DNA of 64,000 nt from Pseudomonas sp. TMP9 (GTDB lineage Bacteria > Pseudomonadota > Gammaproteobacteria > Pseudomonadales > Pseudomonadaceae). A model generated the notes under the pieces. It saw only the letters and a program-made list of their open reading frames with translations, did not search any database and was not told the DNA's origin. The stretch covers positions 186,001 to 250,000 of the forward strand of contig NZ_CP149803.1 of the NCBI RefSeq assembly GCF_037943105.1. The letters run 5' to 3'. Numbering within the stretch: position 1 is the stretch's first letter; each line of letters begins with the position of its first letter. Shown here piece after piece: positions 9,749 through 18,426 of this stretch. Position numbers and translations under genes: made by a program.

Positions 9749-10995
9749 AGCGTCTCTATTGGTTGCTGCTGATCTTGGCGGTGGTTGCCGGCGTCGCCAG
9801 CGTGCTGCTGTTTGGCTCGCCGCTGGCTGAGCACAAGGGCTATGTGCTGATTGCCTTCCAGGGTTTTCGTTACGAATCTAGCCTATGGGCCTTTGTCGTG
9901 GTGGTGTTGGCGCTCTGGCTGCTGGTTTACCTGCTGCGGTTGAGCCTGCGGTTACTGGTGACGTCTGCGGGGCTGATAAATCCATGGTCACGCTTGCACA
10001 AGCGCCGACGTGTTCGCACGGCCTCCGAGCAGGGCTTTCTTGAGCTGGCCGAAGGTCGCTGGGCGCGAGCCTTGCGTCATCTGCAGCAGGCAGCCACTCG
10101 TTCACCGCAACCGTTGAGCTATTACTTGGGTGCGGCCCGCGCAGCGCATCACTTGGGCCAATATGACGTCAGCGATGACCTGCTTGAGCAGGCCCTTAAT
10201 CGTCAGCCGCAAGCGGAACTGGCCATTGCTTTGTTACATGCCGAACTGCAACTGGCCCGTGGTCAGACGGCACACGCACTGGACACCCTGCAAGCCATGC
10301 GCTCGCGTCACCCGCACCATCATTTGGTGCTGCGCCAGTTGCAGCAGCTTTACCTGCAGTCTAGCGACTGGTCGGCATTGCTCGGCTTGCTGCCTGACCT
10401 GCGCAAAGAAAAAGCCCTGGGTGATGCCGAGCTGAGCGAGTTAGAGCGTCAGGCTTGGCGAGGGCGTTTGCTCCAGGCTGGGCAGCCGGTGGGCAGCGAT
10501 ACCGTCCCAGCGCTGGCTTCATTGCAGCAGGCATGGCAGGCCATGTCAGCTGCGCAGCATAAGGAACCCGTCTTGGTTACGGTGTATGCCGAGCAACTGC
10601 GTCTACTGGGTGCCGAGGCTGAGGCGGAAGAGCTGCTGCGGCACTTCCTTAAACAGCATTACGACACCGCCCTGGTGCGCCTCTACGGTTTGCTGCGTGG
10701 GCGTGATCTAGGTCGCCAGTTGCAAACTGCCGAGGGCTGGCTGAAACAGCACCCAGAAGACGCCGGCTTACTGCTGACGCTGGGGCGCCTGTGCGTGCAC
10801 AGCCAGCTGTGGGGCAAGGCTCAAAGTTACTTAGAAAGCAGCCTGACCTTCCAGCGTCATCCTGAAACCTGCACTGAACTGGCGCATCTGCTGGTACAAC
10901 TGGGTGATCTAGAACGCAGTAACAGCCTGTATCAGGAAAGCCTGCGCCTGCTTGATCCACGGCTGTGTACACAGGGTTTGCCAGCGGCGATCTGA
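9745..10995 (+). CDS. hemY: HemY-like TPR protein
   Basis: A 416-residue protein with two N-terminal membrane segments (about 4-24 and 42-68) followed by a cytoplasmic helical-repeat region resembling TPRs, for example ALRHLQQAATRSPQPLSYYLGAARAAHHLG and the later LLLTLGRLCVHSQLWGKAQSYLESSL. This is the gammaproteobacterial HemY of the hemCDXY cluster and is not the Bacillus protoporphyrinogen oxidase of the same name. The ATG overlaps the hemX stop by four bases. Its exact function in the heme pathway is not known to me; a scaffold role is an inference from TPRs. Confidence 0.9.
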   Translation: MKRLYWLLLILAVVAGVASVLLFGSPLAEHKGYVLIAFQGFRYESSLWAFVVVVLALWLLVYLLRLSLRLLVTSAGLINPWSRLHKRRRVRTASEQGFLELAEGRWARALRHLQQAATRSPQPLSYYLGAARAAHHLGQYDVSDDLLEQALNRQPQAELAIALLHAELQLARGQTAHALDTLQAMRSRHPHHHLVLRQLQQLYLQSSDWSALLGLLPDLRKEKALGDAELSELERQAWRGRLLQAGQPVGSDTVPALASLQQAWQAMSAAQHKEPVLVTVYAEQLRLLGAEAEAEELLRHFLKQHYDTALVRLYGLLRGRDLGRQLQTAEGWLKQHPEDAGLLLTLGRLCVHSQLWGKAQSYLESSLTFQRHPETCTELAHLLVQLGDLERSNSLYQESLRLLDPRLCTQGLPAAI

Positions 10996-11019
10996 TCTAA
11001 CTGCTTATCGGGGGTGTTT

Positions 11020-11562
11020 ATGCGAGCGTTATGGGTTTTTTGTCTGGTGGCGTTGTTGGCCGGCTGCGCTGGCCCGAAGGTTGATGATTATGTCCGCGAG
11101 CAGCCGCGCTTGGAGTTGAGTGATTACTTCAATGGCGAGATGCAAGCGTGGGGCATGTTCCAAAACCGTTCCGGGGAGGTGGTTAAGCGTTTCCATGTGA
11201 CCATGACGGGCACATGGGATGGCGACGTTGGCGTGCTCGATGAGCGCTTCACCTACAGTGATGGAACCACTGAGCGTCGTGTCTGGACTCTTATAAAACA
11301 GGCTGATGGTAGTTGGCGTGGCACCGCCGATGATGTCGTCGGTGAGGCTATCGGTCATGTCGCCGGTAACGCGCTGAACTGGCGTTACAAGTTGCGCTTG
11401 AAGGTCGATGACTCAACCTATGTGGTTGATTTTGATGACTGGATGTTCTTGATGGATGGGCAAGTCATGCTCAATCGTGCGCAAATGTCTAAGTGGGGCA
11501 TTGATCTTGGCCAGGTCACCTTGAGCTTCTACAAGCCTACTGCCGTTGATGCTACTGAATAA
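11020..11562 (+). CDS. DUF3833 family lipoprotein
   Basis: A 180-residue protein with a clear lipoprotein signal: MRALWVFCLVALLAGC, with the lipobox cysteine at residue 16. The mature part matches the DUF3833 pattern (FNGEMQAWGMFQNRSGEVVKRF, then DGTTERRVWTL and a C-terminal LGQVTLSFYKP). It is probably anchored to a membrane and forms a beta-rich, lipocalin-like fold, but its function is unknown. ATG 11020 gives the clean signal peptide; a GTG two codons upstream is possible. It lies alone between hemY and algQ, a slot that, as I recall, holds a dsbB-type gene in P. aeruginosa. Confidence 0.85.
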   Translation: MRALWVFCLVALLAGCAGPKVDDYVREQPRLELSDYFNGEMQAWGMFQNRSGEVVKRFHVTMTGTWDGDVGVLDERFTYSDGTTERRVWTLIKQADGSWRGTADDVVGEAIGHVAGNALNWRYKLRLKVDDSTYVVDFDDWMFLMDGQVMLNRAQMSKWGIDLGQVTLSFYKPTAVDATE

Positions 11563-11754
11563 TTACCGGTTAAACGCTTGTATGAAAGTAACTCCGCCGC
11601 TGCCTTGAAGGCTTAGGCCGGCGGTAATAGTCTGCTTCGGTACGCCGGAAAGTTGCCGTTTCACGGCTGTCTTCCCAGACCTTGCATGAACTGACAAAAA
11701 ACTGTCTCAGTGCAGGCGAATAACACTAATAGCAATAGGGAAGTAGAGGTCATC

Positions 11755-12222
11755 ATGCTTGAGAGTTGTCAGAACGCCCAAGAACGTTGGGGTGGGGTCC
11801 ACCTGCTGATTGACCGTTGGCTGCAAGAGCGCAACCAGCTGGTGCAGGCTTATGTCGCTATCAATGGCTCAGCAGCATCGCCCAGCGCAGATGCCCTGCA
11901 GCAGTTTTGCGAAATCCTTGTCGACTACGTGTCGGCTGGCCACTTCGAGGTCTACGAGCAATTGACCAGCGAAGCCAAGGCATTTGGTGATGAGCGTGGT
12001 CTTGAGTTAGCCAAGCAAATCTACCCGCGTATTGACGCGATCACGGAAGTTGCATTGGCATTTAACGACCGCTGCGACACTGGCGACTGCAACGATTCAG
12101 CATCGTTACTTGATGACGTAAAACACTTGGGTCAGTTGCTGCATGAGCGCTTCGAGCTCGAAGACTGCCTGATTGAAGTGTTGCACAACGCCCATCAAGA
12201 GCAAGCAGTCCCCTCCGCCTGA
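11755..12222 (+). CDS. algQ: Anti-sigma-70 factor / regulator AlgQ (Rsd family)
   Basis: A 155-residue Rsd/AlgQ family protein beginning [29 protein letters not shown], which is diagnostic. Rsd-family proteins bind the region-4 part of the housekeeping sigma factor in the cytoplasm and shift polymerase use in stationary phase; in P. aeruginosa AlgQ (AlgR2) affects alginate and pyoverdine production. The ATG at 11755 is chosen over an in-frame upstream codon because of a GAGG ribosome site and the conserved N-terminus. It is convergent with the FKBP gene, only 5 bases apart, leaving no room for a separate terminator. Confidence 0.93.
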   Translation: MLESCQNAQERWGGVHLLIDRWLQERNQLVQAYVAINGSAASPSADALQQFCEILVDYVSAGHFEVYEQLTSEAKAFGDERGLELAKQIYPRIDAITEVALAFNDRCDTGDCNDSASLLDDVKHLGQLLHERFELEDCLIEVLHNAHQEQAVPSA

Positions 12223-12227
12223 GATGT

Positions 12228-12872
12228 TTACGCGTTGGTGTCGAGCAACTCCAGCTCGAACACCAGCGGCGAGTAAGGCGCAATCAAGTCCCCTGCGCCT
12301 TCTTCGCCATAGGCTTGAGCCGATGGAATCACCAAGCGCCACTGCGCGCCCACCGGCATTTCTTGCAGTGCACTGCGCCAGCCGGCGATCACGCTGTCTA
12401 AGCGAAACCACTGTGGCGTCTGACTTTCATCAAACTGACTACCATCAGCCAGATAGCCTACGTAACGCACCTGTATGCGGTCTGTAGCGCCAGGTTTACG
12501 GCCGTTACCGGGCCGCAGTTCCTGCACCAGCACGCCATTTTTCAGTACGCGCACGCCGGCTTTGGCTTTTTCCGTGGCCAGAAAATCCTGCTCCGCTAAC
12601 TTAGCTTTTTCAAGGCGCTTGGGTGCTTCATCCAGCCGCGCTTCGTGCTCGGCCAACAAACGTTCAATTCGTTTGCCATCCAGGGCCAGGGGTTCATCAC
12701 GATAAGCCTGGCGCAGGCCATCGAGCAGGGCTTGCAACTCCAAATCAGGCACTTCATCACGCAGCCGCTCACCCAGTTTTACCCCCAGGCTGTAGGCCAG
12801 ATCGTGCGCGTGATTATCGGCTTGAGCGAAGGGGATAAGCAGGCAAAGGAGCAGCAAGGTGAGACGTGACAT
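12228..12872 (-). CDS. FKBP-type peptidyl-prolyl cis-trans isomerase, exported
   Basis: A 214-residue Mip/FklB-like isomerase. It has a signal peptide (MSRLTLLLLCLLIPFAQADN, likely cleavage after AQA), an N-terminal helical dimerisation domain (about 20-105) and a C-terminal FKBP domain with VRYVGYLADGSQFDES, VIAGWRSALQEMPVGAQWRLVIPS and YGEEGAGDLIAPYSPLVFELELL. It should fold proteins in the periplasm. It is divergent from algP and convergent with algQ. The family call is firm; the individual substrate is unknown. Confidence 0.93.
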   Translation of the reverse strand: MSRLTLLLLCLLIPFAQADNHAHDLAYSLGVKLGERLRDEVPDLELQALLDGLRQAYRDEPLALDGKRIERLLAEHEARLDEAPKRLEKAKLAEQDFLATEKAKAGVRVLKNGVLVQELRPGNGRKPGATDRIQVRYVGYLADGSQFDESQTPQWFRLDSVIAGWRSALQEMPVGAQWRLVIPSAQAYGEEGAGDLIAPYSPLVFELELLDTNA

Positions 12873-12985
12873 GGATGTTCTCCGGCCGAAAGAGCACCGA
12901 TTATGCCAGCCGTGTGCGGCAAGGTGGCAAGGCGAGTAGCAGGGGGTCTAGTATGGCGCCATCTTCACTCGTAAGGAGGCGCGTC

Positions 12986-13726
12986 ATGTCAGCTAAAAAG
13001 AATCTAAAGAAGAAATCCGTGAGTACGCCGTTGCACCTGTTGCAGCAGCTTTCCAGCAGCCTGCTTGAGCATCTTGAAGATGCCTGCACGCGTGCGTTGG
13101 TGGATGCTGAAACACTGCTCGCCAAGTTGGAAAAGCAACGTGGCAAGACCCAAGAAAAACTGCATAAGATGCGCAGCAAAATTGAAGATGCCGCCGTTGC
13201 CGGCAAAGCCAAGGCCCAGGCCAAAGCTAAAGAAGCCGCGGCTGAGTTGGAGCATCTACTTGATACCTTGAAGGACCGTCAGAGCGAGACGCGCACGTAT
13301 ATTGCCGGGCTCAAGCGCGATGCACAGGAAAGCCTGAAACTGGCCCAGGGTGTCGGCAAAGTCAAAGACGCCGTGAGTAAAGTGCTGGATACCCGCTCAG
13401 CCAAGGCCACTGCAGTCAAGCCTGCGACCAAGCCTGTCGCTGCTAAGGCACCGGCTAAACCCGCTACAAAGCCTGCAGCACCAACCGCCAAAGCACCCGC
13501 AAAGCCTGCGCCGAAGAAGACCGGTGCAGCCAGCAGCGCCAAACCTGCTGCGAGCAAGCCAGCCACGCCTGCTGCGAACAAGGCCGCAGCAAAACCTGCA
13601 ACGAAACCAGTGGTGAAAAAAGCGGCTGCTAAGCCTACTGCTAACGCGACAGCAGCCAAGCCGGTTGTTGCCAAGCCGGCAGTGGCCGAAGTGAGCAACA
13701 GCAGCACCGCGACTAGCGCGGCTTAA
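12986..13726 (+). CDS. algP: Histone H1-like protein AlgP (AlgR3)
   Basis: A 246-residue protein with two distinct parts. Residues 1-130 are helical and mixed-charge (LLQQLSSSLLEHLEDACTRALVDAE), likely a coiled coil. Residues about 134-246 are a low-complexity Lys/Ala/Pro tail with many KPA, KPAA and AAK units, like the C-terminal tail of histone H1. In P. aeruginosa AlgP binds DNA and affects algD expression, and its repeat region is known to vary. AAGGAGG lies before the ATG at 12986. It is convergent with the TIGR02444 gene with a three-base gap. Confidence 0.93.
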   Translation: MSAKKNLKKKSVSTPLHLLQQLSSSLLEHLEDACTRALVDAETLLAKLEKQRGKTQEKLHKMRSKIEDAAVAGKAKAQAKAKEAAAELEHLLDTLKDRQSETRTYIAGLKRDAQESLKLAQGVGKVKDAVSKVLDTRSAKATAVKPATKPVAAKAPAKPATKPAAPTAKAPAKPAPKKTGAASSAKPAASKPATPAANKAAAKPATKPVVKKAAAKPTANATAAKPVVAKPAVAEVSNSSTATSAA

Positions 13727-13729
13727 GCG

Positions 13730-14188
13730 CTAAGGTGTCGTCGCCGCGATGCGCAGCCTATGCAGTGCATCGCGGCAGCCTGGCTCAGGCGCTAAACGTT
13801 CCAGCCAATTCAACGCGGCGTTTGCTGCGCCGTCAGGCCAGCTGTGGGTGCACCTCGCCAGGCGTTGCAGTTGCTCCCGCTCAGCTTCAAGTTCTAGTTT
13901 CTTTACCTGTTCACGCAGCGCTGCCAGCGCTTGATCACTCTGCGCGGAATTACGCCAGCTCTGGCGTAATTGACGCAGCGGCACAACCACCTGCTGTCGC
14001 CACGATTGCGTAACGTCGCGCAAGGCGGTGATACGGTCATCGTTGCAGGCGACTTGCCGGGTTTCCAGCCAAGCGGCGCAGAGCAGTAGGCATACGTCAG
14101 CGCCTTGCGTCTGCAGCTGCAGGCAGGCTTGCTCGACCTCAGGGTCTTGATACAGTGCTTCGGCGAATCGCCACAAGTCAGTAGGCAT
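13730..14188 (-). CDS. TIGR02444 family protein
   Basis: A 152-residue helical protein beginning MPTDLWRFAEALYQDPEVEQACLQLQ, followed by DVCLLLCAAWLE. This is the family I know as TIGR02444, common in gammaproteobacteria and usually next to the ABC-F gene yheS, as here. It has no signal peptide or membrane segment and its function is unknown. It is divergent from yheS with 50 bases between starts, so the two promoters must lie in that short gap. Confidence 0.86.
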   Translation of the reverse strand: MPTDLWRFAEALYQDPEVEQACLQLQTQGADVCLLLCAAWLETRQVACNDDRITALRDVTQSWRQQVVVPLRQLRQSWRNSAQSDQALAALREQVKKLELEAEREQLQRLARCTHSWPDGAANAALNWLERLAPEPGCRDALHRLRIAATTP

Positions 14189-14238
14189 GGTGCATTCCGG
14201 GTTTCTCTAAAGGGACTCTGGTAGACTCCGCCGCCATT

Positions 14239-16149
14239 ATGATCCGACTTCTGAACCTGACTTTACAGCGTGGTCCTCAGCGTCTGCTAGAAGATGCTGA
14301 GATGACCTTGCACCCCGGCCATAAAGCCGGCCTCATCGGCGCCAATGGTGCCGGTAAATCCAGCCTGTTTGCCCTGTTTCGTGGCGAGCTGAGTGCGGAC
14401 GCGGGTGATTGCCTGATCCCCGCCGACTGGCGTGTGGCGCACATGCGCCAAGAGATTGATGCAGTTGAACGTCAGGCGGTGGACTACGTCCTCGATGGCG
14501 ACCTGCAACTGCGCCGCGTACAGGCTGATTTGGCCGTGGCCGAAGCTGCCCATGATGGATCAGCTGTGGCGCGCTTGCACACCGAGCTCGATACCCTCGA
14601 CGGTTACAGTGCTGACGCCCGTGCGCGCAAGCTGCTCGCCGGCCTAGGCTTTGACAGTGCGCAGATGGACCGCCGCGTCGGCGACTTTTCCGGGGGCTGG
14701 CGCATGCGCTTGAACCTGGCGCAGGCGCTGATGTGCCCCTCCGACTTGCTGCTGCTTGATGAGCCAACCAACCACCTCGACTTGGATGCCATCCTCTGGC
14801 TGGAAACCTGGTTGAAGAACTACCCCGGTACGTTGCTGCTGATTTCCCATGACCGCGATTTCCTCGATGCGGTGGTCGACCACGTGGCTCACCTTGATCA
14901 GCAGAAGCTGACCCTGTATCGCGGCGGCTATTCGGCCTTTGAGCGCACCCGTGCCGAACGACTGGCGCAGCAACAACAGGCGTATGAAAAGCAGCAAGTG
15001 CAGCGTGCGCACATGGAAAAATACATTGCCCGCTTCAAGGCTCAAGCCACCAAAGCCCGTCAGGCGCAGAGCCGGATCAAGGCGCTGGAACGCATGGAAG
15101 AGCTGTCCGCTGCGCATGTCGACTCGCCCTTCGATTTTAGCTTCCGCGAAGCCGACAAAATCTCCAGTCCACTGCTGGACCTGAGCGAAGGTCGTTTGGG
15201 TTATGGTGAAAAAGTGGTGCTGGAGAAGGTCAAACTCAATTTAGCCCCCGGCGCGCGTATTGGGTTGCTTGGGCCGAATGGCGCGGGCAAATCGACGCTG
15301 ATCAAAAATTTGTCGAATGATTTACAGCCGATCAGCGGCCGTTTGCAGCGCGGCGAGAACCTGGTGGTGGGCTATTTTGCTCAGCATCAGCTCGACGCCC
15401 TGGATGACAAGGCCAGCCCGCTGCTGCACTTCCAGCGCTTAGCGCCGGGCGAGCGTGAGCAGACCCTGCGCGACTTTCTCGGTGGGTTCGACTTCCGCGG
15501 GCCGCGTTGTGATGAGCCCGTGCTGAATTTCTCCGGTGGTGAGAAAGCCCGGCTGGCCCTGGCCTTGATCGCTTGGGGTAAACCTAACTTGCTGCTGCTC
15601 GATGAGCCGACCAACCACCTCGACTTGGAAATGCGCCTGGCGCTGACCATGGCTCTGCAGGAGTTCAGCGGCGCTGTGGTGGTGGTGTCTCACGACCGTC
15701 ACCTGCTAAAAAGCACGACTGATGAGTTTTTGTTGGTGGCGGATGGCCAGGTTCAGCCCTTCGACGGTGATCTGGAAGACTACGCCCGCTGGCTGGTGGA
15801 TTACCGCACGCGGCAAGCGCCCACCAGTGGTGGCGAAAGCAACCCGGATAAAGCCGACAAGCGTGTGCAGCGTCAGGCCGCCGCCGCTCTGCGCCAGCAA
15901 TTGGCCCCGCACAAGCGCGAAGCCGACAAGCTTGAGAAGGAACTGGGTCAGTTGCATAGCAAACTCGCTGCCGTCGAAGCCCGCTTGGGCAGCAGTGATA
16001 TTTACGAAGCCGCGCAGAAAGACCAACTGCGCGAGGCGTTGGCTGAACAGGCCGCGCTGAAAATTCGTGAAGCCGATCTGGAAGAACGCTGGATGCTTGC
16101 GCTGGAAACCCTCGAAGCCTTGCAGGCTGAACTGGAGGCTGCCAGTTGA
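14239..16149 (+). CDS. yheS: ABC-F family ATPase, YheS-like
   Basis: A 636-residue soluble protein with two ABC ATPase domains and no membrane segments, which defines the ABC-F class of ribosome-associated factors. Domain 1 has Walker A GANGAGKSS, the signature FSGGWRMRL and Walker B LLLLDEPTNHLD; domain 2 has GPNGAGKST, FSGGEKARL and a second LLLLDEPTNHLD. The linker (about 240-300) is Arg/Lys/Gln-rich and should reach the ribosomal E/P-site area. A C-terminal coiled coil (about 555-634) follows. It probably helps translation at difficult sequences; this is family knowledge. It overlaps the mscS-like gene by four bases. Confidence 0.95.
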   Translation: MIRLLNLTLQRGPQRLLEDAEMTLHPGHKAGLIGANGAGKSSLFALFRGELSADAGDCLIPADWRVAHMRQEIDAVERQAVDYVLDGDLQLRRVQADLAVAEAAHDGSAVARLHTELDTLDGYSADARARKLLAGLGFDSAQMDRRVGDFSGGWRMRLNLAQALMCPSDLLLLDEPTNHLDLDAILWLETWLKNYPGTLLLISHDRDFLDAVVDHVAHLDQQKLTLYRGGYSAFERTRAERLAQQQQAYEKQQVQRAHMEKYIARFKAQATKARQAQSRIKALERMEELSAAHVDSPFDFSFREADKISSPLLDLSEGRLGYGEKVVLEKVKLNLAPGARIGLLGPNGAGKSTLIKNLSNDLQPISGRLQRGENLVVGYFAQHQLDALDDKASPLLHFQRLAPGEREQTLRDFLGGFDFRGPRCDEPVLNFSGGEKARLALALIAWGKPNLLLLDEPTNHLDLEMRLALTMALQEFSGAVVVVSHDRHLLKSTTDEFLLVADGQVQPFDGDLEDYARWLVDYRTRQAPTSGGESNPDKADKRVQRQAAAALRQQLAPHKREADKLEKELGQLHSKLAAVEARLGSSDIYEAAQKDQLREALAEQAALKIREADLEERWMLALETLEALQAELEAAS

Positions 16150-16733
16150 GCATCACCTTGCCGACGCTGGAATGGCTGATGGCTTGGCGCGAACCGCTGC
16201 TGAGGACCGGTCAGATTGTTCTGATTGTGCTGCTGGCTTGGGTGGTTCAGCGCATTCTCACCCGGAGTATCACCCGCCTCGGTAACCGTTACCCGCAGCT
16301 GCCTGCCGAGTTACTGATGCCAGTGCGCGGCGCTCTGCGTTGGTTGATTTTGGGCAGCGCTTTTATGCTGGTGCTGGAGCGCTTGGGTGTTTCCGCGCAA
16401 GTGCTGTGGACAGCCCTCACCGGGTTTGCCGCCGTGGCCGCGATCGCTTTTTTCGCGATCTGGAGCGTGTTGTCCAACATGTTCTGTGCGCTTCTGATTT
16501 TTGCCATGGGGCCGTTTCGCCTCGGCGATTGTGTCGAAGTGCTGGAGAGCGCTGACAAGCCGGGCGTGCGCGGGCGAGTCGTGGCGATTAACCTGTTTTA
16601 CACCACCCTTGAAGACCTCAGTGGCGATGCACCCGGCGCGTGGGTGCAGATTCCTAACAGCCTGTTCTTTCAGAAAGCCGTGCGCCGCTGGCGCAATGGC
16701 GATGTACCTCCTGAGCGAGCCCGCGATAACTGA
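16146..16733 (+). CDS. Small MscS-type mechanosensitive channel
   Basis: A 195-residue membrane protein starting at a TTG that overlaps the yheS stop (TTGA), so translation is probably coupled. Three hydrophobic segments (about 20-37, 60-80 and 88-120) are followed by the MscS beta-domain. The pore helix region FAAVAAIAFFAIWSVLSNMFCALLIFAMGPFRLGD resembles MscS TM3 and the following conserved FxxGD turn. The cytoplasmic vestibule is short compared with the 286-residue E. coli MscS. It would release ions under hypoosmotic stress; the reduced length leaves some doubt about channel properties. Confidence 0.87.
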   Translation: MSITLPTLEWLMAWREPLLRTGQIVLIVLLAWVVQRILTRSITRLGNRYPQLPAELLMPVRGALRWLILGSAFMLVLERLGVSAQVLWTALTGFAAVAAIAFFAIWSVLSNMFCALLIFAMGPFRLGDCVEVLESADKPGVRGRVVAINLFYTTLEDLSGDAPGAWVQIPNSLFFQKAVRRWRNGDVPPERARDN

Positions 16734-16734
16734 T

Positions 16735-16888
16735 TGGTGGCCCAGGCGGTCTGCTCGCTTCGATGCAGGCAGACGTAAGCAGGGTGCTAGGGTGTGCTCA
16801 GGCTTAAACCACTCAGCCGCAGGCATGCCTCACCCATACGCGGTGACTGCCCTGCGGCCTTTTTATATTAATTGTTGAGGTATATGCC
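16735..16888 (+). promoter_or_regulatory. Structured leader upstream of the LysE exporter gene
   Basis: The 154 bases before the exporter start hold a terminator-like stem: GCCGCAGG (16817-16824) pairs with CCTGCGGC, followed by CTTTTTAT ending near 16866. A nested TCACC/GGTGA hairpin lies in its loop. Upstream, CTGCT and AGCAG segments and GTCTGC/GCAGAC complements could form an alternative structure. A 17-codon frame (16824-16877, ATGCCTCACCC start, TGA stop) crosses the stem. The arrangement fits an attenuator or riboswitch-type leader, or simply the terminator of the yheS-mscS unit. I match it to no known riboswitch class. Confidence 0.45.
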
Positions 16889-17518
16889 ATGGCACCAGAA
16901 ACCTGGCTCGCATTCTTTGCCGCTTGTTGGATCATCAGCCTATCCCCGGGTGCTGGGGCGATAGCCTCGATGTCGGCGGGGCTGCAGTACGGCTTTCTGC
17001 GCGGTTATTGGAATGCCTTGGGCCTGCAGCTCGGTTTAGCCTTGCAAATCGTCATTGTCGCGGCTGGCGTCGGCGCGATTCTGGCCGCCTCGGAGCTGGC
17101 CTTTAGCCTGATCAAATGGTTTGGCGTGCTGTACTTGGTCTACCTCGGCTATCGCCAATGGCAGGCATTACCCAGCGATATGACGGCGCAAACTGAACGG
17201 CCTATCGGCCGTCCGTTGACATTGGTGCTGCGCGGTTTCCTGGTCAACTTCAGTAACCCGAAGGCGATTGTCTTTATGCTCGCGGTGCTGCCACAGTTTC
17301 TCAATCCCCAGGCGCCGCTGCTGATGCAGTATGTGGTGATGGGCGTGACCATGATCAGCGTCGACCTGATCGTCATGGCCGGCTACACCGGCTTGGCGTC
17401 GCGCGTGCTTGGCGCACTGCGCTCGCACCGGCAGCAACGGATAATGAACCGTACTTTCGGTGCATTGTTCATCGGTGCTGCGGCGTTGTTGGCCAGTGTG
17501 CGCCGCGCGCCGATTTAG
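16889..17518 (+). CDS. LysE/RhtB family amino-acid exporter
   Basis: A 209-residue inner-membrane protein with six predicted segments. The N-terminal signature SLSPGAGAIASMSAGLQYGFLRGYW and the central LRGFLVNFSNPKAIVFMLAVLPQF are standard for the RhtB branch (homoserine, homoserine lactone or other amino acid efflux). GAGG nine bases upstream supports the ATG at 16889. It is convergent with the SDR gene, 12 bases apart. The substrate cannot be read from sequence. The structured leader in front of it hints that export is controlled by a metabolite. Confidence 0.92.
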   Translation: MAPETWLAFFAACWIISLSPGAGAIASMSAGLQYGFLRGYWNALGLQLGLALQIVIVAAGVGAILAASELAFSLIKWFGVLYLVYLGYRQWQALPSDMTAQTERPIGRPLTLVLRGFLVNFSNPKAIVFMLAVLPQFLNPQAPLLMQYVVMGVTMISVDLIVMAGYTGLASRVLGALRSHRQQRIMNRTFGALFIGAAALLASVRRAPI

Positions 17519-17530
17519 TTGCCGCTCACG

Positions 17531-18304
17531 CTACCAAGGGATTGGCTGCCCATCCCAGCCCCAGAACGTGCCGGTTTGCTCGGGACCATGTCGCTCAACC
17601 TGCGCCAATAAGCACTCGGCGGCATAGCCGGGGCTGAACAACTGGGCCGCCGGCACATTGCCTTGGAAAGGTTTCGACAGCTCTGTATCGGTGGTGCCGG
17701 GGTGCAGGCTGAGCACGCAACTGTTGGGGTTGAGACGGCTCAGTTCGATGCTCGCGGTATGCAGCAATTGGTTGAGCGCTGCCTTACTGGCGCGGTAGCT
17801 GTACCAGCCGCCGAGGCGGTTATCGCTGATTGAGCCAACCCGTGCCGATAACGCCGCCACCGTGCACGGGTGTTGACCGCGTAACAGCGGCAGCAGGTGT
17901 TTAAGCAGCAGGATTGGCGCAAAACTGTTGACCTGAAAGGTTGCCAGCAAACCCTGCAGGTTGAGCTGGGCCAAGCCTTTCTCGGCCTTAGCTGCACCCT
18001 GTTGCAGCACCCCGACCGTGCACAACAGCAGGTGCAGGCGCGGGATCGCCGCGCGCAGCTGGCTGGCCAGCTCGGCCAGCGCCTGCTCATCGCACACATC
18101 CACATCCAAGCAGTGCAAGCGCTGGCCATGTTGTGCGGCCAACGCCAGCAGCTCGGGTGCTTGGCTGGCGTGCCGGGCAATCGCCCACACCTCAGCGATG
18201 TCTGCGCGGGCCAGCAACTGTGCGGTGAGTGCCAGGCCGATGCCTCGGCTCGCACCGCACACCACGGCATATGCAGGTTCTTCAAGGCGTTGCGAAAAAC
18301 TCAT
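17531..18304 (-). CDS. SDR family NAD(P)-dependent oxidoreductase
   Basis: A 257-residue classical-length short-chain dehydrogenase/reductase. The cofactor motif appears as CGASRGIGLALTAQLL near residues 17-32, the catalytic YxxxK as YSYRASK (about 167-173), and the active-site serine region as VAALSARVGS. The C-terminus carries LHPGTTDTELSKPFQGN, typical of the C-factor-like subgroup. Substrate unknown. It is divergent from the FTR1 gene, with 122 bases between starts, and convergent with the exporter gene. Confidence 0.9.
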   Translation of the reverse strand: MSFSQRLEEPAYAVVCGASRGIGLALTAQLLARADIAEVWAIARHASQAPELLALAAQHGQRLHCLDVDVCDEQALAELASQLRAAIPRLHLLLCTVGVLQQGAAKAEKGLAQLNLQGLLATFQVNSFAPILLLKHLLPLLRGQHPCTVAALSARVGSISDNRLGGWYSYRASKAALNQLLHTASIELSRLNPNSCVLSLHPGTTDTELSKPFQGNVPAAQLFSPGYAAECLLAQVERHGPEQTGTFWGWDGQPIPW

Positions 18305-18426
18305 CAGGTTACTCCTGCAGCATTGCGACGATCCGTCGCGGGCTTTGCTTGATCAATGGTTGAGGAAAATCAGTGAGAGGATGACAATGAAATCGTCATT
18401 CATTCGTATTTGGGATCTGCTCCTAT

